From Campanula takesimana (Eukaryota > Streptophyta > Magnoliopsida > Asterales > Campanulaceae): a stretch of DNA of 64,000 nt. A program made the position numbers and the translations under genes. Of this stretch, positions 22,400-36,400 are shown in pieces. Positions within the stretch are counted from its first letter, which is position 1. Each line of letters opens with the position of its first letter. The DNA lies in contig JAOWBW010000439.1 of NCBI GenBank assembly GCA_026119855.1, positions 558,001 through 622,000 of the forward strand, given 5' to 3'. The notes beneath the pieces were generated by a model. The model saw only the letters and a program-made list of their open reading frames with translations, did not search any database and was not told the DNA's origin.

Positions 22400-22761
22400 C
22401 TCCCTCTGTACCGGAATTAATGCCATAGTTGATAATTCAACGATTTCAAGCTTTTAGTTATATTTCTTTGATTGTCCAAATGTATTCATATTGGTAGCGT
22501 AGCACATCTCAAAGCATTGCAATGCTTGTGCGTGTTGAAATGGGTACTATAAAGATCACCAGACTTGGTATCTTATTTTTAATAGTGTGATATTTATTTT
22601 GAGAAAAAGTAAATTGAAAAGTAAGACATTTATTTTGAGGGAGAGAGCATATTTATCGCTCACTCCTTCCCAGAGTAATAAGAGTCGTATCTTTAGTTGT
22701 GCACGCTTATAGGAAACGAAAGAAAATGGATAGACATTGCAAGTGTGTTAAGGATATAAAA

Positions 22762-24002
22762 AGGGGTGTGCATGGTACGGTATGGTACGGTTTTAGGGTA
22801 AAACCGATACCATACCAAAGTAATTCGGTTTATTGATATTAATACCATAAGGCTTCAGTTTTTCTCGGTTTGGTAGTTCGGTTTTTCGATTTTGTATGAC
22901 AACGATACGCTTTATTTCAGTTTTTTCCTAACTAAATGAAAAACTTGGTTACATGAGATTCACCAAATGAAGATGGCAATAAAAATGACACTTGACATTC
23001 AAGTAGACAATGAAAATACTAAGAGTAAAGTAAAAAAATTGACAAGGAAAAGTTGGATTAATAATATGAATAAAAGACCAAACTAATCTTTTAAAATTAA
23101 CAATTGATCATCAACTATACGAAGCAAAGAACTTCGATCCATTTTCAAATTCATTTATAAGATGAAATGAGTCTGTATACATACACTTCAGTCCTTTATA
23201 AATGCATTTACAAGATGAAATGAGTATATATACATACAAAATTACATACTTTAATTAGAACGGAACGGTACGGTTTTTATATTCGGTATATGAGTCAAAT
23301 TAGGGGTGTCAGTGGTTTGGTCCAGACCGCGGTTTGGGACCGAACCAAACCAAACAATACGGTCTGGTTCGGTTTTTAAGCACGAGTGGTTCGGTTCAGT
23401 CTCAAAAATTGGTAAACCGCGTGGTTCGGTTTGTGGTCTGACCCCTTCAGACCAAACCAAACCGAACCAAACCAGACCGAACCGCCAGAACCATCAGACC
23501 AAACCGCCAGACCGAACCATCAGACCGCATATATTAGTCATATTTTTGTATGTTAAGTAACATCCACCTTTGAAATATTAAAAAAGACTACATTATATTA
23601 AACCATTCTTAAATCTCACTTTGCATCTTATTCAATATTCATTTCATCAAGTGTTATATTTGTTAAGGCACATAGTTAACAAAATTCTGATGTGCGTTCA
23701 CTTCATTCAAATTCTTTATTCGTTAAATATTCTTCTTCCTCCATATTTTCTCTTTTCGAACCACGTCGGTTTGGTTTGGTTCGGTTTGAACTTTTTCGTG
23801 GTTCGGTTCGTTCTGGAAGTTTCCCAAACCGATGACTGGTGATTCGGTCTCTAAAATGGCCGAGACCGAACCAAACCGAACAATTTACACCCCTAAGTCA
23901 AATGCCATACCATTACTAAACTATCGGTTTTTGTAAAAATAAAAAATCATGTGTGTCGGTCGGCGCGGTTTTTCGGTATGTGCGGCTTTTTTGCACACCC
24001 CT
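22762..24002. mobile_element. hAT-type MITE (outer), GTACGGT-rich
   Basis: Ends AGGGGTGTGCATGG and TTTTTTGCACACCCCTA. The flanking 8-mers ATATAAAA (22754-22761) and ATATAATT (24003-24010) match at six bases. Subterminal GGTACGGTATGG repeats are typical of this MITE type. It contains a second hAT MITE at 23301-23895. Confidence 0.65.
23301..23895. mobile_element. hAT-type MITE (inner), CGGTTTGG-rich
   Basis: Ends TAGGGGTGTCAGTGG and CAATTTACACCCCTA with the perfect 8-bp duplication AGTCAAAT (23293-23300, 23896-23903). Subterminal CCGAACCAAACC repeats on both sides generate meaningless open frames. Confidence 0.88.
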
Positions 24003-24369
24003 AATATAATTATTCAAAATACTATTCATAGTGCAAGTGGGCAACAAGTAAGTTAACAAATGTTGGTTGTTTTGTAATTATAGAAGTATCAGAATGACAA
24101 AGTTGTCTAAAATACTATTTTTCCTTTCTCATATTTGTTGATTTTGGAAAAGAAAGTTGCTCTAGGATATATCAAAATAAAAAATATGACTCCTAGTTTG
24201 GCACGGAGGAAGTAGTATTTATTCTTGGAGTAATGAAGAACTCAGACAAGGAATGTATCAGCTTTTTGGGCCTTACTTAAGCCATCAAATTGGTACGGTG
24301 GGTTGGGCTAGTTAAAAGAGGTAGAACTGGAGGAGTCTTTATGGCTGGCTCATCGTAAGAGCCCATCAC

Positions 24370-24377
24370 TATAAAAA
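24370..24377 (+). promoter_or_regulatory. TATA box of the J-domain gene
   Basis: TATAAAAA about 167 bases before the start codon at 24537, within a stretch that becomes C-rich downstream, as in a plant 5' leader. Inferred from position. Confidence 0.5.
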
Positions 24378-24536
24378 GAAACCATCCGAACCATTGTTCT
24401 TCCGACACGTGTCGTCAAGTCATAATAGACATCAGTCGGCTCTACTCTCACCCAGCGCCATCATTGATGGCGTAATGCCGGAAACCAATAAAACCACCGT
24501 ACATATCCACCATTTCCGACGACAACACCTTCCAGT

Positions 24537-27500
24537 ATGGCGTTCCACAACACATTCCAGAGTCTCCACCACCGCCTCCGCCTCCGCCACCGCCCAATTC
24601 TATCAATCCCGCTGCCAACTGATCACACTTTCAGCGCCTACCGTCTTCTACTCTGGTTGTACTCGGATTGTTGTGGTACTAATCATCGGAAAATCAGAAC
24701 GGAAGCTGAGTCGGTTCCGCCCGAGTTAGCCGGTAAGAACGCTTATGAGCTCTTAGGTGTAGCCGAGTCAAGCTCGTTTCCCGATATTAAAGCTGCTTTC
24801 CGCAAATTGGCCAAAGAAACTCACCCTGATCTGGCTCAATCGGACCATAATTTGGACAATTCTCAGCAATTCATTCAGATTCTAGCCGCTTATGAGGTAT
24901 ACTTGGCTCTCACCTCTCGTATCTCTGTCATTTGGTACGGTAGACTGTATTTAGCAACTCAATTCCAATCCCGTGGAATGGAATTGGGAGAGCTATTTTA
25001 TTTATACGGAATTCATTTTTTCTTTTCAATTCCAATTTCCAACGAGGGTTTAGAGTTAGAGTTGAGTTCCCAAACATAATGTTCTCAAGTTATTGAGATG
25101 GAAAAGAAAAAATAAGCTTCAACTCCTCGGAATTTTGATTCTTCTTCCAGTTACAAGCTTAGGATTGGGTTGGTGCAAGAAGATTTATGGCCTGTTTGAC
25201 AAACTTCATTTCCAAGCCTTGGTACTGGAATTGGAAGAATATAAGTATTTTAGTGGAACAAAAATTACTCTTCCCTTTCCAATGCCATGGCTAAAATTGT
25301 TGATTCGGAACTTGGAAACTTGACGTAAACTTCTCTTCTAACTCCAAGCAATAGGATTGTTATTGGAACAAATCCGCTCTAAACTGCACCGAATTACTGC
25401 ACAGAATCTGCACAGAATTTTTGCACTGCTGTCTTCGGACTGCTGCTGCGAACTGGTTGAAAATGGGTGACAATAATCGCTCCAAAGGCACGTAAATGTT
25501 ACGCTTTCCTTAAGACAAAATTCGCCCTCAAATCTGGTGCAAATAGGTTCCGCGAATCACCTCTAGGATACAATGGAGCCTCTGTTTTAACAGAAGGGTG
25601 TATGCAGTTTGCACCACTGAAAACACCCCAATTCCTATGTATGTAATCAAGCCTTGAGTGATCAAGAGATTGTATTGGCCAAATACAATCTCAGTTTAAG
25701 AAAATAGAAGAAGAATTCAGTAAAGAGAGAGAATATGTGATTGTAGCAGAGAGAGAACATGATAATCTTCAAATGATCATCCAAGTTTAATTTATAGTGC
25801 AATTGTATCTCTTCCCAGCAGTCACAATGAGATTCCATAACATTAAACTTGCACCTGTTGCCTGTTATGCCTGTTAACAGCCTCATGAACGACATTTCTG
25901 CAGAAATTTGAATATTAACTGCCTTTTAATGTAATTGCTCGTGCTAAGACTCGGGTACGAGTGTCTGACACGGATACGGATTCGAGTGTTGAATCCTCCG
26001 AAAATTTAAGATTTTACACCAAATGTGGTGTAAAATAGCAACACCCATACCCCCACACGCAAATCGTGTCGTGTCGTCACGGGTACGACAAGGTAAATTG
26101 GAGGGTCTGATCATCACAGCACATACTTAAAACCTAAAAGCAGATTAGGTGGAAACTGCTATGAATATAATCAATTTTAAAACCTCAAAGTGTATGTCAC
26201 TTCAAGTATCTAAGCTTCTCAAAGTTTAAGTACCTCGCGAATTTGAGCTAGGGAAATTGTCATGACACAGAATATCCAAAAATATGAAAACATCGAGCCA
26301 GGCGAGATACATGATTGGATTGAGCACTTACAGTTGAAACTTTCCTGATAATTATGAGCGAGGGGTCTTGTAATATTAGTACTGAACTAAAGTAGTCTGA
26401 TGTCCAAGCTCTACCTATTTAAATCCGTACCGACAAGCAATTGTTGATCTGAGTACAATGTTTTGGGTTTTGACGAGGCACTGAAGGTATACGAAATGAT
26501 GCTTGTACACTGTTAGACAATGGTGAAGCTTGATATTAGTTGACATGGTATTTTGAACAATAAATGCAGATACTATCAGATTCTGAGAAGAGGGCCCACT
26601 ATGACAGGTATCTATTATCTCAAAAAATACTTGTTCAGAGAAATTCAAGACAAGGTTTTGCGATGTACACATATGAATCATGCGGAGTAACCACGAAGCA
26701 GATGGAAGTTGTAGAGTGGTTAAGATGGTATCGATATGCTATAAATGACATTATATCGGAGAAAAGAGTGGTGGTTGGATCAGGTTATTTTGATGTACTC
26801 GAAAGTGATTTTCATTCTGCCTTACATGCCGCATACTATGGCCCCGAGATTGAGTCCATGGACTTGCTACCCAATTGTTTTGAAGCTGATGAGAGGTCTG
26901 TATATGGAACTAGTGAGGTGCTGCACTTAGTTTCTGGTAGGTACCTATTTGGGATGGTACGTATTACAGATAAGGTTCCTGAATTAGAGCAGTCATACAA
27001 TGAAAGACCGCCACGTCTGCCACGTGGAAGATCAGAGTTGTGGGATTCTTGTCATATTTCAAGCACCCAGATGAGCTCCAAGGAAGCTGGCTCTGGAAGT
27101 TGTCAGTTGCAAGGGCAAAGCTTTGACTACCAGTCATCTGATGTATTCAAAGATCTAGAGCTCCACGTGTCAGGAAGGGTTGTTGCTGTGGCCACTAGAG
27201 ACCCACCTAAAATCTTTTCCAAGGGGAGGGCAGATGAAGGTGGCCAAGATCACATACATGTCTATCTTAATATTCATGAGGATCCCATTTTCGCTCCAAG
27301 GGATATAGTGGGGGGAGTCGTAATTGGATCTGAGTGTCTTGTGGGAACGATTACTGGACTCGGGGCAAGCGCTGAAGAAGGATCTTGCTATGTCTATAAT
27401 AAGAGTGGCCTTAAAACTCACATGATCATGATGCACAGAACATTGCTGGTATGTGTAAATGTGTATTTAGTTTTTTACTTCTGTTGTAGATGTATAACGA

Positions 27501-30500
27501 CTATTTCTTGCCTTGTACCTAGTCTATGCATCATATAGAACGTAAAAGCATCAAGATTCTTATCAGAATCTTGACAAATACTCGTTGGTGTTTTATTGAA
27601 AAAACATGATGTGCACAGAGAAGTTTTGTGAGACTTAGGTTTGAATGATCTTTAGTTCATTGTTGCTAGCGTTGGAGACAGAAGTCTTGGTTTTCGCTGA
27701 CCTTGCATGTTTGCTGTTTTGGGAGAGGCGCTGGTTTACAATTATTATATCTTCGACCATTGTATGATTTTAGGTGTGTTTGTACTATGTGTCTAATTGC
27801 ATATCACGTTGCATTTCTCAAAGAAATCCATGAAATGGTATGTGGCAGGAACATTGTCTTGCAATACGAAATATTCTTTATACATCTGGTTTGGGTTCTA
27901 TTTTCATTATTTTATATATTCACCTGCACTTTATTGGAAGTCTTATCAATTCATTGTTCTCTCTCTCTTCCTTTACCAGTTTCTTGGTTAGCAAAGTGTT
28001 TCTTCAGACATACAACTTACCTCAGGCACTCAGGCAAATGGTCTCAGACTTGCAATGTCCTGTCATGCTTCTTTGTTTATTCTTTAACCTACAGGAAGAG
28101 ATTGACTTCTCATCAGTCTCTTAATGATTACAGTGAAAATATATTTGATGTTGGTATTAATGTCAACCAATGCATTTTTTCTTGCCTACTAAACATGGCT
28201 TCAGCCTTTAAGATATATTCTATGTTTGTGATGATATAGGTGTGATGTTTATGGTAAAAAGGATGAACTTGTCTTGCTGAAAATATATATGTTCATAACT
28301 TCTCGCAGGTAAAGCACATGCATTGGTATGAAATTGGAAGTGAGGCTTGTGTTTGTGAGTGCAGATGCACTAGAGCTCGCCTACCACCAAGCAAGTAAGC
28401 TACATTCCTTCGGAACCTCTTATTGAACTATTTAGACTTGATCTTCTTCTCAACTAAATGGATAAATCAACTGCTAGTCCTGTACGGCCTGTGACTTGGA
28501 ATGGTAATGTTCTCTTTCGAGTAAGAGGGATTCAATCTGAAGAATAATATATACTCCCTCCGTCCCACCCGAATTAGGATTTTTGGGTTGGGCACGGGGA
28601 TTAAGGGAAAAATATTAGTGGAGTAGGTGTTGTGAGTATGAAAAGTGGAGTAGGAGAGAGCAGGGCCGGCCTTGCCATGAGAATGGTGAGGCAAGGGCCT
28701 AGGGCCACAAAAAAAGGGGCTAAATTTAAGGCCACAAAATTTTATCTCTTCTATGTATAAAAGGCCCCATTTTTCTATATTTGCATTAACATTTTTAGGC
28801 CCAAACTACCAAAACTCAAATACCTAAACTCAATTACAGTCCACATTTAAATTGAATTCAACACAAAATTAGAGAAAACAAAAAAAGAAAAACACATTAC
28901 GATCAATTGGTAGGCTTAGTCACACACCTACTAAATTAGACCTAACTCGGCCACTAATAATGTAATTAGGGTAAGTCAGGGTCGATCCACGAAGAACGAT
29001 GATTATTTGCGAACAGTCACTTGACCAGATTGGGGGTTTAATTGAGATTTTAATTAATTCCTAAGACGGGAAAATAAACTAAGATGATAAAAACAATGAT
29101 TTAAAAGCACTTCAGATTGATCACTATCCCCGTCCTCTAATTCAATTTCATTGGTACTTCTTATTCTCCGTAAACCCTATTCACTTGATCACGAGATATA
29201 TTGCAATCCCTGTCTCTTCTTACAGATTAGTCTATAGCAGTGGCACACTCACTATAAACCCTAATTAATAAATTAATCTAACTGGCACAGTCTAGATCGC
29301 ATAATTAATTGATTCAATTTAAGAGACTAAGATCAAGAACGCTTTCTAGGTTACTAGATAATCGTTTAATTTTGCCTACTCCCCGAATTGCTATGGCACA
29401 TACACAATTCGTGGAGATGCTACGGTGAAAACCCTAATTCTGGCACAGAACAGAGAATTCTAGCATAGATCAAGAAATAGAACTAATGGATTGGCCAAAT
29501 CCACAAACCCTAAATATTAATCTAGAATCAGAACAGACAAAATTATAAATAGATCAACAAAAGAATAAGAGAAATTACCTCAATTGAATTAAAGAAGGTT
29601 CAAGATCTCAACCCAAAGTAATGGAGTTTAGTTCTCCATTAATGGTTACACAAAGCTTCAGAGAGAAAAAGAAAGAACGTTGTATTTTTTTTTTGGGAGT
29701 CCCCCGAATGAATGATAACCTAATCCTATTTCTAATTCAAAAACTAATAATAAAGGAATAAAAATTCAAATCAAAAATAAAAAGATAATAAAATAAAATA
29801 AACAAAAACCAAATAAAATCAGTCCCAGCCGCCGCTGCTTGTACGGAGGTTGACTTTCGCCGTTTTACAATTCAGCCCCTGGAGTTTTAATATTGTCAGT
29901 TCAGTCCTCCAAGTTTCAGAATTGTCCAAACAGCCCCTCACTTCCAGAAATTTCAGTTTGGCCCCTGTGCTCTTCCGCCGGTTAACTTTGACTTGACTTT
30001 GACTACTTGACCATCGAGACAGACGTTGAAGCTCAACAAAAATTACATCCGGGAAAATAATTAAATAATAACGACTATTCTACCCCGGATTACAATAAAG
30101 CTCAAATGATAAAATAATGTCTCAAATACATCAAATCTAGTCTAAAGTACATCAAAATGAACCAAATATATGAGAGAATAAGGTAAATAATGTATACAAA
30201 ATCCGCCACATCAAATTCCCCCACGCTTAGACCGTTACTCGTCCCTGAGTAACATCCTAACCCCACTCTAAACTCCGGTCTAATCAGCGTAGCATGGGAG
30301 AAAATGACCCCTAATCTCCTCTAAGCCTCCGAGTCAAAAGTCAACAAACACAACCAACTCTCGGAGTATAAGAAACTCCGTCCCCATATAACTCCAGAAA
30401 ATCAAATAAAGATCAATGGCCTTAGCAAGATACAAACTCCAAAATAGTGAAAAACCGTATCCGGACTAAGGCCCACTCATAAAAGCCACGGGGAACTAAA

Positions 30501-33404
30501 ATATCCTAAATTTCCCCCACGCTAGTCTCACACTACAAGTCTCCCTCATAAAAATAAGTTTTTAGCCGGGTAGTGGTCCCGCGTAAAACTCACCTCGTGT
30601 TTAGCACCAACACCCCCTTATAACTCCAAAAACAAAACGAGGTTTTCTATCCTATTACCCACTAACCGAACCTCCAACATCAAAATATCCTAACCTGAGA
30701 CTCCTTACCCCCCTTATGACTTCTCTCCGGTGAATAAATGATAAAATCACTCAAAATCTCACCTTTTGCCTAAGCACCCTTTCGGGTTTTCACTTAGCCT
30801 CTCTATTTTTTTTTTTTTTTTTTTTTTATTTATTTATTATTATTTTTTTTAAAGAATAAATGCGTACTATACATAATACAAACCCTCCCCCACGCTTAAA
30901 CTACACAGTGTCCTCAGTGTGTGTGAAACAGTAAAAAAGGACAGTAAAAGCGTAAGGAAAAGGTGTACCCTCACTGTGGCCACTGCCACTGCCAGTGGGC
31001 CTGGGAGTAATACTGAGTCTGCGGTGGATACTGAGGCTGCAGCGGCTCCTGAGACTGTGAACTGGAGCCCTCTCCCTGATGTCGGGGACGTCTGGATGCA
31101 CGCCGCTGTTCCCGAGCCTCTGACCGGGATGCCATCATGGCGTAGTACTCATCCTCCACCGGTACATACTATGGGGGCCCCTGCTGCTGCATCATCCAGG
31201 ACTCCATCTGCTGATGTCTTCTGGACATAATAGCCTGCTGGTCCTCGAGCCCCTCTAGTCTATCTGAAAAATCCTCCCAGCGCCTATCCTCAAAGGCATA
31301 TCTGTTCTGATGCATCTGATCTTCAAATGTGTGCCGGGACTGTACAATGGATAGCATCTCCTGCTGCTGGCCCTCTAAGAAGGACCGCATCTGTGACCAG
31401 TCCCCAAAAGTATCAGAACCGCCCTGCTGCTGTGGCATCTCCTGCATCTCCTCATCATCTAGTGCATTCTCCTCATCATCACCATCATCCTGCTCATCAT
31501 CACCATCATCATCATCGTTATTACCACCTCTCTTAACCCACAGTTTACTCCCGACGTCAAGTACACCGGGCATTCTCCACTCCCTAGCCGTCGAGCCCGA
31601 CGGGAAAACAGCCCCACGCTCACACATCACAGAAAGCTCGTCCCCATAATGGAACTTCAGCACAGGGCCCACACGTGTGAAGTCATCATACCGGCTCAAA
31701 TAGTACTGGTCATAAAAGTTGGGACCCCCAACATACACAGCCGCATCGGGATGATCTTGAACAAAATGTTCCACCAATAGAGTGATCATGCCCCCCATCG
31801 AGATGTTACCACACCCCCTACTCACACAAAGTGCACACCTAACCAAAAAAATATCCACCCATTCCGGGAATGTTCTCGAGGCCTTGGGCAGTGCCGTCCT
31901 CAATAACGCAACATCCATGGTGTTCAGTTGAGCCGGCTCCCCCTTTGCCAGAAAAGTCATTGATAAGCCTCTATAGAGAAGCCTCCAAGCAGGGTGGGTC
32001 AGACTGGTGGCTACATTGTCGGGCTTGGAAAAAGTCAACCCTGTCAATTCCACAAAGAAATGGTGCGCTAGTTGATCATTCTCCTCGAACTTCCCTCTCG
32101 GCTCCGACACCCCAAATATATTCCTAATTTCAGAGTAGGTCAAGGTTTTCACCTGATCATTAAGGTGAAACTTCACACTCGGCACCCCCCTTACTTGCAC
32201 CCGCTCAAAAGTCGAAAGAAATTCAAGCGTGTAGCGCTTGTAAACTGCCGCCTTCTTTCCCAAGAATAGTTCAAGCCCGGTCTCCATCAACAATCTTCGG
32301 ACTTGGATTTCCAACCCAAGTAAATCAAGCACACCCGCATCCAAAAATTTTGTGACTTGAAGTCTACGGTTGTACTTATCTAGGCTTCTCCATTTATTCT
32401 TTTGTGTTTCATTCAATTTTTTCAGTCATAAGAAGATATCTCCCTCGGGAGGAGGTGGTATAAGAATGCTCTTTTTAGGCTTCTTCACGGCTTTACTACT
32501 CTCACCGCTGCTTCTTGCTCCGACCTTATTCCTTCCCATATTTCTCAAATTCAATGAATCACCACAACGCTCACAATCACTCACCAATCAACAATAATTA
32601 ACAACACACACTCAATCAACCAAGTCAACACAATAATATCCCTTCAACAATCCCAAAATAACCACCACTCAACAATCCACAAATTAAAATTCGAAGGAAG
32701 ATGAGAATTATTACCTTCCTATGCTCTATTAGTGCCCAAAAACTATCCTTGTTCCTCCAAATTTGCTCCACGAATGAAAAACCAAAAAGCCCCAAAAATT
32801 TAAAATTTAGGGTTCTTGAATTTTGGTTGAAACTCGGAATCGATGAACAATGGTGGTGAGTGGGGTCGTATCTAGTGTAGAGATGGTGGTTTAAGGTGGA
32901 AGAATGGGGGAATTTGATGAAAATTGTTGAATTTGGGATTTAGGGTTAGAGGGAGAAAGAGGGTGAATAGGGTGTAATTACCCGAATTGAGGAGTGGGGT
33001 TGTGAGAGAGAGAACGAAGATGAAGAAGGGAGTTGGTTTAATGGGGGAGGCGGCGGATTGTCGTGGGAAGTGGTGGAAGGGGTAGGGCGGCGGCTATGGG
33101 GTGCGGAGGAGAAGAGAGAAGAACTGAGAGAGAGATGAAGAAGGGAGTCGATTTCACTGTGAGGTTATTTTATTTTTATTTTATTTTTTTTTACAGTCAG
33201 TCGCCAATTTTTTTTTTTTCCTTTCACGAGTCGTTACCCTGGCACGAGTCGTGCCGATATGAAGCATTCGTGACGCGAATGAGGCACACGTGCAGATACC
33301 AAAATGCTCCCAAAGCCACTCGTGACCACGGATGAGGCACACGGGCAGATATGTTAGGTATTCATACGTCACGAGTCGTGCCATATGGCACGAGTCGTGA
33401 CAAG

Positions 33405-33440
<36 letters not shown>

Positions 33441-36400
33441 CCTGTGCTCCGCTTAGACCAAGTGTGCCCCCATGCGATGATTTCCTGCATCCACACAAAC
33501 AAAAAAAATATACCCTTCAATAGCACCAATTCAATATAAAAATTAAAATTAAAAGCGTAGTGTACACAATAACCAACAAAATAGCAAATAAATTCCGGGT
33601 TGCCTCCCGGTTAGCCGCCCTTCTTTACCGTCTTTAGCTAGACCAAATGCCGGGAAAGCACCCGGCATGCATCAAAGTTTAAAGTCTTTGACAAGACTCG
33701 GACCCAAAGCTATCAAACATATACCGGGTCTTGGAGATCAACCACCTCCAAATCCGCGGTATTCACGACTTCGTTCTCAAAATACGGTTTTAACCGTTGA
33801 CCATTAACTTTGAATCATTTGTCCTCATTAGGACTAGAGATTACCACCGTCCCAAGCGGGGACACCTCCCTCACCACATAAGGGCCGGTCCACCGAGACC
33901 TCAACTTGCCCGGAAACAAACGAAGACGGGAATTAAAAAGGACCTTTTGACCAACCTTAAAGTCCTTTCTAATGATCATTTTATCATGCCATATCTTCGC
34001 TCGTTCCTTGTAAAGAAGATTATTCTCATAGGCATCTCTCCTAATCTCATCCAACTCACTCAAATGCAATTTTCGCTCCTCACCGGAACCTTCTAAGTTC
34101 AAGTTGAACTTTTTGACCGCCCAATAGGCTTTGTGTTCAAGCTCCACCGGTAAATGGCAAGGTTTACCAAACACCAATCGATATGGTGACATACCAATCG
34201 GTGTCTTATATGCCGTCCGGTAAGCCCACAACACATCATCAAGCCTTTGACTCCAATCCTTCCTATTCGGGTTCACAGTTTTTTCAAGGATGGATTTTAT
34301 CTCTCTATTGGACACCTCGGCTTGGCCATTTGTTTGGGGATGATAAGCAGTCGACACCTTATGGGTGATGTAATATCTCTTGACTAGAGCTTCGACTGTC
34401 TTATTGCAAAAATAAGCCCCCCTATCACTAATAATGGCCCTTGGCATCCCAAACCGACAAAGAATGTTGCTTCTAAGGAAGTTGACCACTACTTTTGAAT
34501 CATCGGTGCGGGTAGGGATGGCTTCCACCCATTTGGACACATAGTCCACCGCAAGCAAAATGTACACAAACCCACAAGAATTAGGAAACGGACCCATAAA
34601 GTCTATCCCCCACACATCAAAGATTTCACAATTCACAATGAGGGTTTGTGGCATTTCATCACGGCGCCCAATATTACCAACCCTTTGGCACCTATCACAC
34701 GACTGACAAAAAGTGACCGCATCCCGGAACAAAGTTGGCCAAAAGAAGCCACAATCCAAGACTTTTCTAGCGGTCTTTTTCGCACCAAAATGACCACCAC
34801 ACGCATACTCATGACAGAATTTGAGAATACAGGACACCTCACTGTCGGGAATACACCTACGAATAACTTGGTCGGCACAATGCCTCCACAAGTTGGGCTC
34901 ATCCCACACATAATATTTGGCATCACTACGGACTTTGTCTCTTTTCGATTTTGACATCCCCGGAGGGAATTTATTCGAGACAAGAAAATTGACCAAGTCC
35001 GCATACCAAGGGGCCACTGAATTAACTGCCCAAAGAACCTCATCAGGAAACTCACCCCGGATTGGGGCTTGTTTATAAGGCTTGTCCTCCTCCATTACAA
35101 GGCGACTCAAATGGTCGGCAACTAGATTTTCAGCCCCCTTTTTGTCCTTAACCTCTATGTCAAACTCACTCAACAAGAGAATCCACCGAATGAGTCTCGG
35201 TTTAGCCTCTTTTTTAGACATTAAATACTTGAGAGCAGCGTGGTCGGTATAAACAATGATTTTAGTGCCCAACAAGTAGGACCTAAATTTCTCTAGTGCA
35301 AAAACCACCGCCAACATCTCTTTTTCAGTGGTGGAGTAATTTCTTTGTGCCCCATTCAAGATCATAGACGCATAATAAATCACATGCGAGGCACGCTCCA
35401 CTTTTTGACCCAAAACCGCCCCCACGGCATAATCACTAGCATCACACATGATCTCAAAGGGACGAGACCAATCGGGTGCTTGAATAATGGGGGTGGTTGT
35501 CAACCTAGACTTCAACTCATTAAAAGATTGCTTGCAATTATCATCAAAATTAAAATCAACCTCTTTTTGCAACAGGGTGTATAGAGGTGAAGCAATCTTT
35601 GAAAAGTCCTTAATGAACCTCCGGTAAAACCCGGCATGACCAAGGAAAGACCGGACTTCACGCACATTGGTCGGGTAAGGAAGTGAAGAAATGACATCAA
35701 TCTTAGCTTTGTCAACTTCGATACCCTTTTTCGACACAACATGACCCAACACAATGCCTTGCTCGACCATAAAGTGATATTTTTCAAAATTTAAGACCAA
35801 ATTGGTTTCAATGCACCTATCCAACACTAGTCCTAAATGAGCAAGGCATTCATCAAACGAGTCTCCATGGACAGTGAAGTCATCCATGAAAACTTCCATA
35901 AACTTTTCCACAAAATCGGAGAAAATGCTCATCATACACCTTTGAAAAGTCCCAGGTGCATTACGCAAACCAAACGGCATTCTCCGATAGGCAAAGGTGC
36001 CGAAGGGGCAAGTAAATGTAGTTTTCTCTTGGTCTTCCGGGGCAATAGGTATTTGAAAATACCCGGAAAAACCGTCGAGAAAACAAAAATACGCCCTTCC
36101 GGCTAACCTTTCCAACATCTGATCAATAAAGGGGAGAGGGAAGTGGTCTTTACGAGTTACCAGCCTCCGTAGATCAATGCACACGCGAATCCCCGTTTGC
36201 TCCCGGGTTGGAACCATCTCTCCCTTTTGATTACGGGAGACTGTGATCCCGCCCCTCTTGGGCACACACTGTGTGGGGCTCACCCACTTGCTGTCGGAGA
36301 TGGGATAGATGATCCCCATCTGTAGTAGCTTCAGGACCTCCTTCTTCACCGCCTCCATCATTGGCGGGTTAAGCCTCCTCTGTGGTTGCCTCACCGGCTT

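Larger units (their letters stand above)
22400..24212. mobile_element. Mariner/Stowaway-type MITE enclosing two nested hAT MITEs
   Basis: Ends CTCCCTCTGTACCGG and (inverted) CTTCCTCCGTGCCAA, flanked by TA at 22398-22399 and 24213-24214. About 570 bp remain after removal of the nested hAT elements. No transposase frame. Confidence 0.6.

Noticed and set aside
23251..23560. Open frames rich in Thr/Pro/Asn on both strands
   Set aside because: Generated by CCGAACCAAACC subterminal repeats of a hAT MITE.
25340..25930. LTR-like stretch in intron 1 of the J-domain gene
   Set aside because: No TG...CA ends with matching 5-mers could be found.
27703..28239. 178-codon open frame in intron 2 of the J-domain gene
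   Set aside because: No recognisable content and both flanking splice sites fit an intron.
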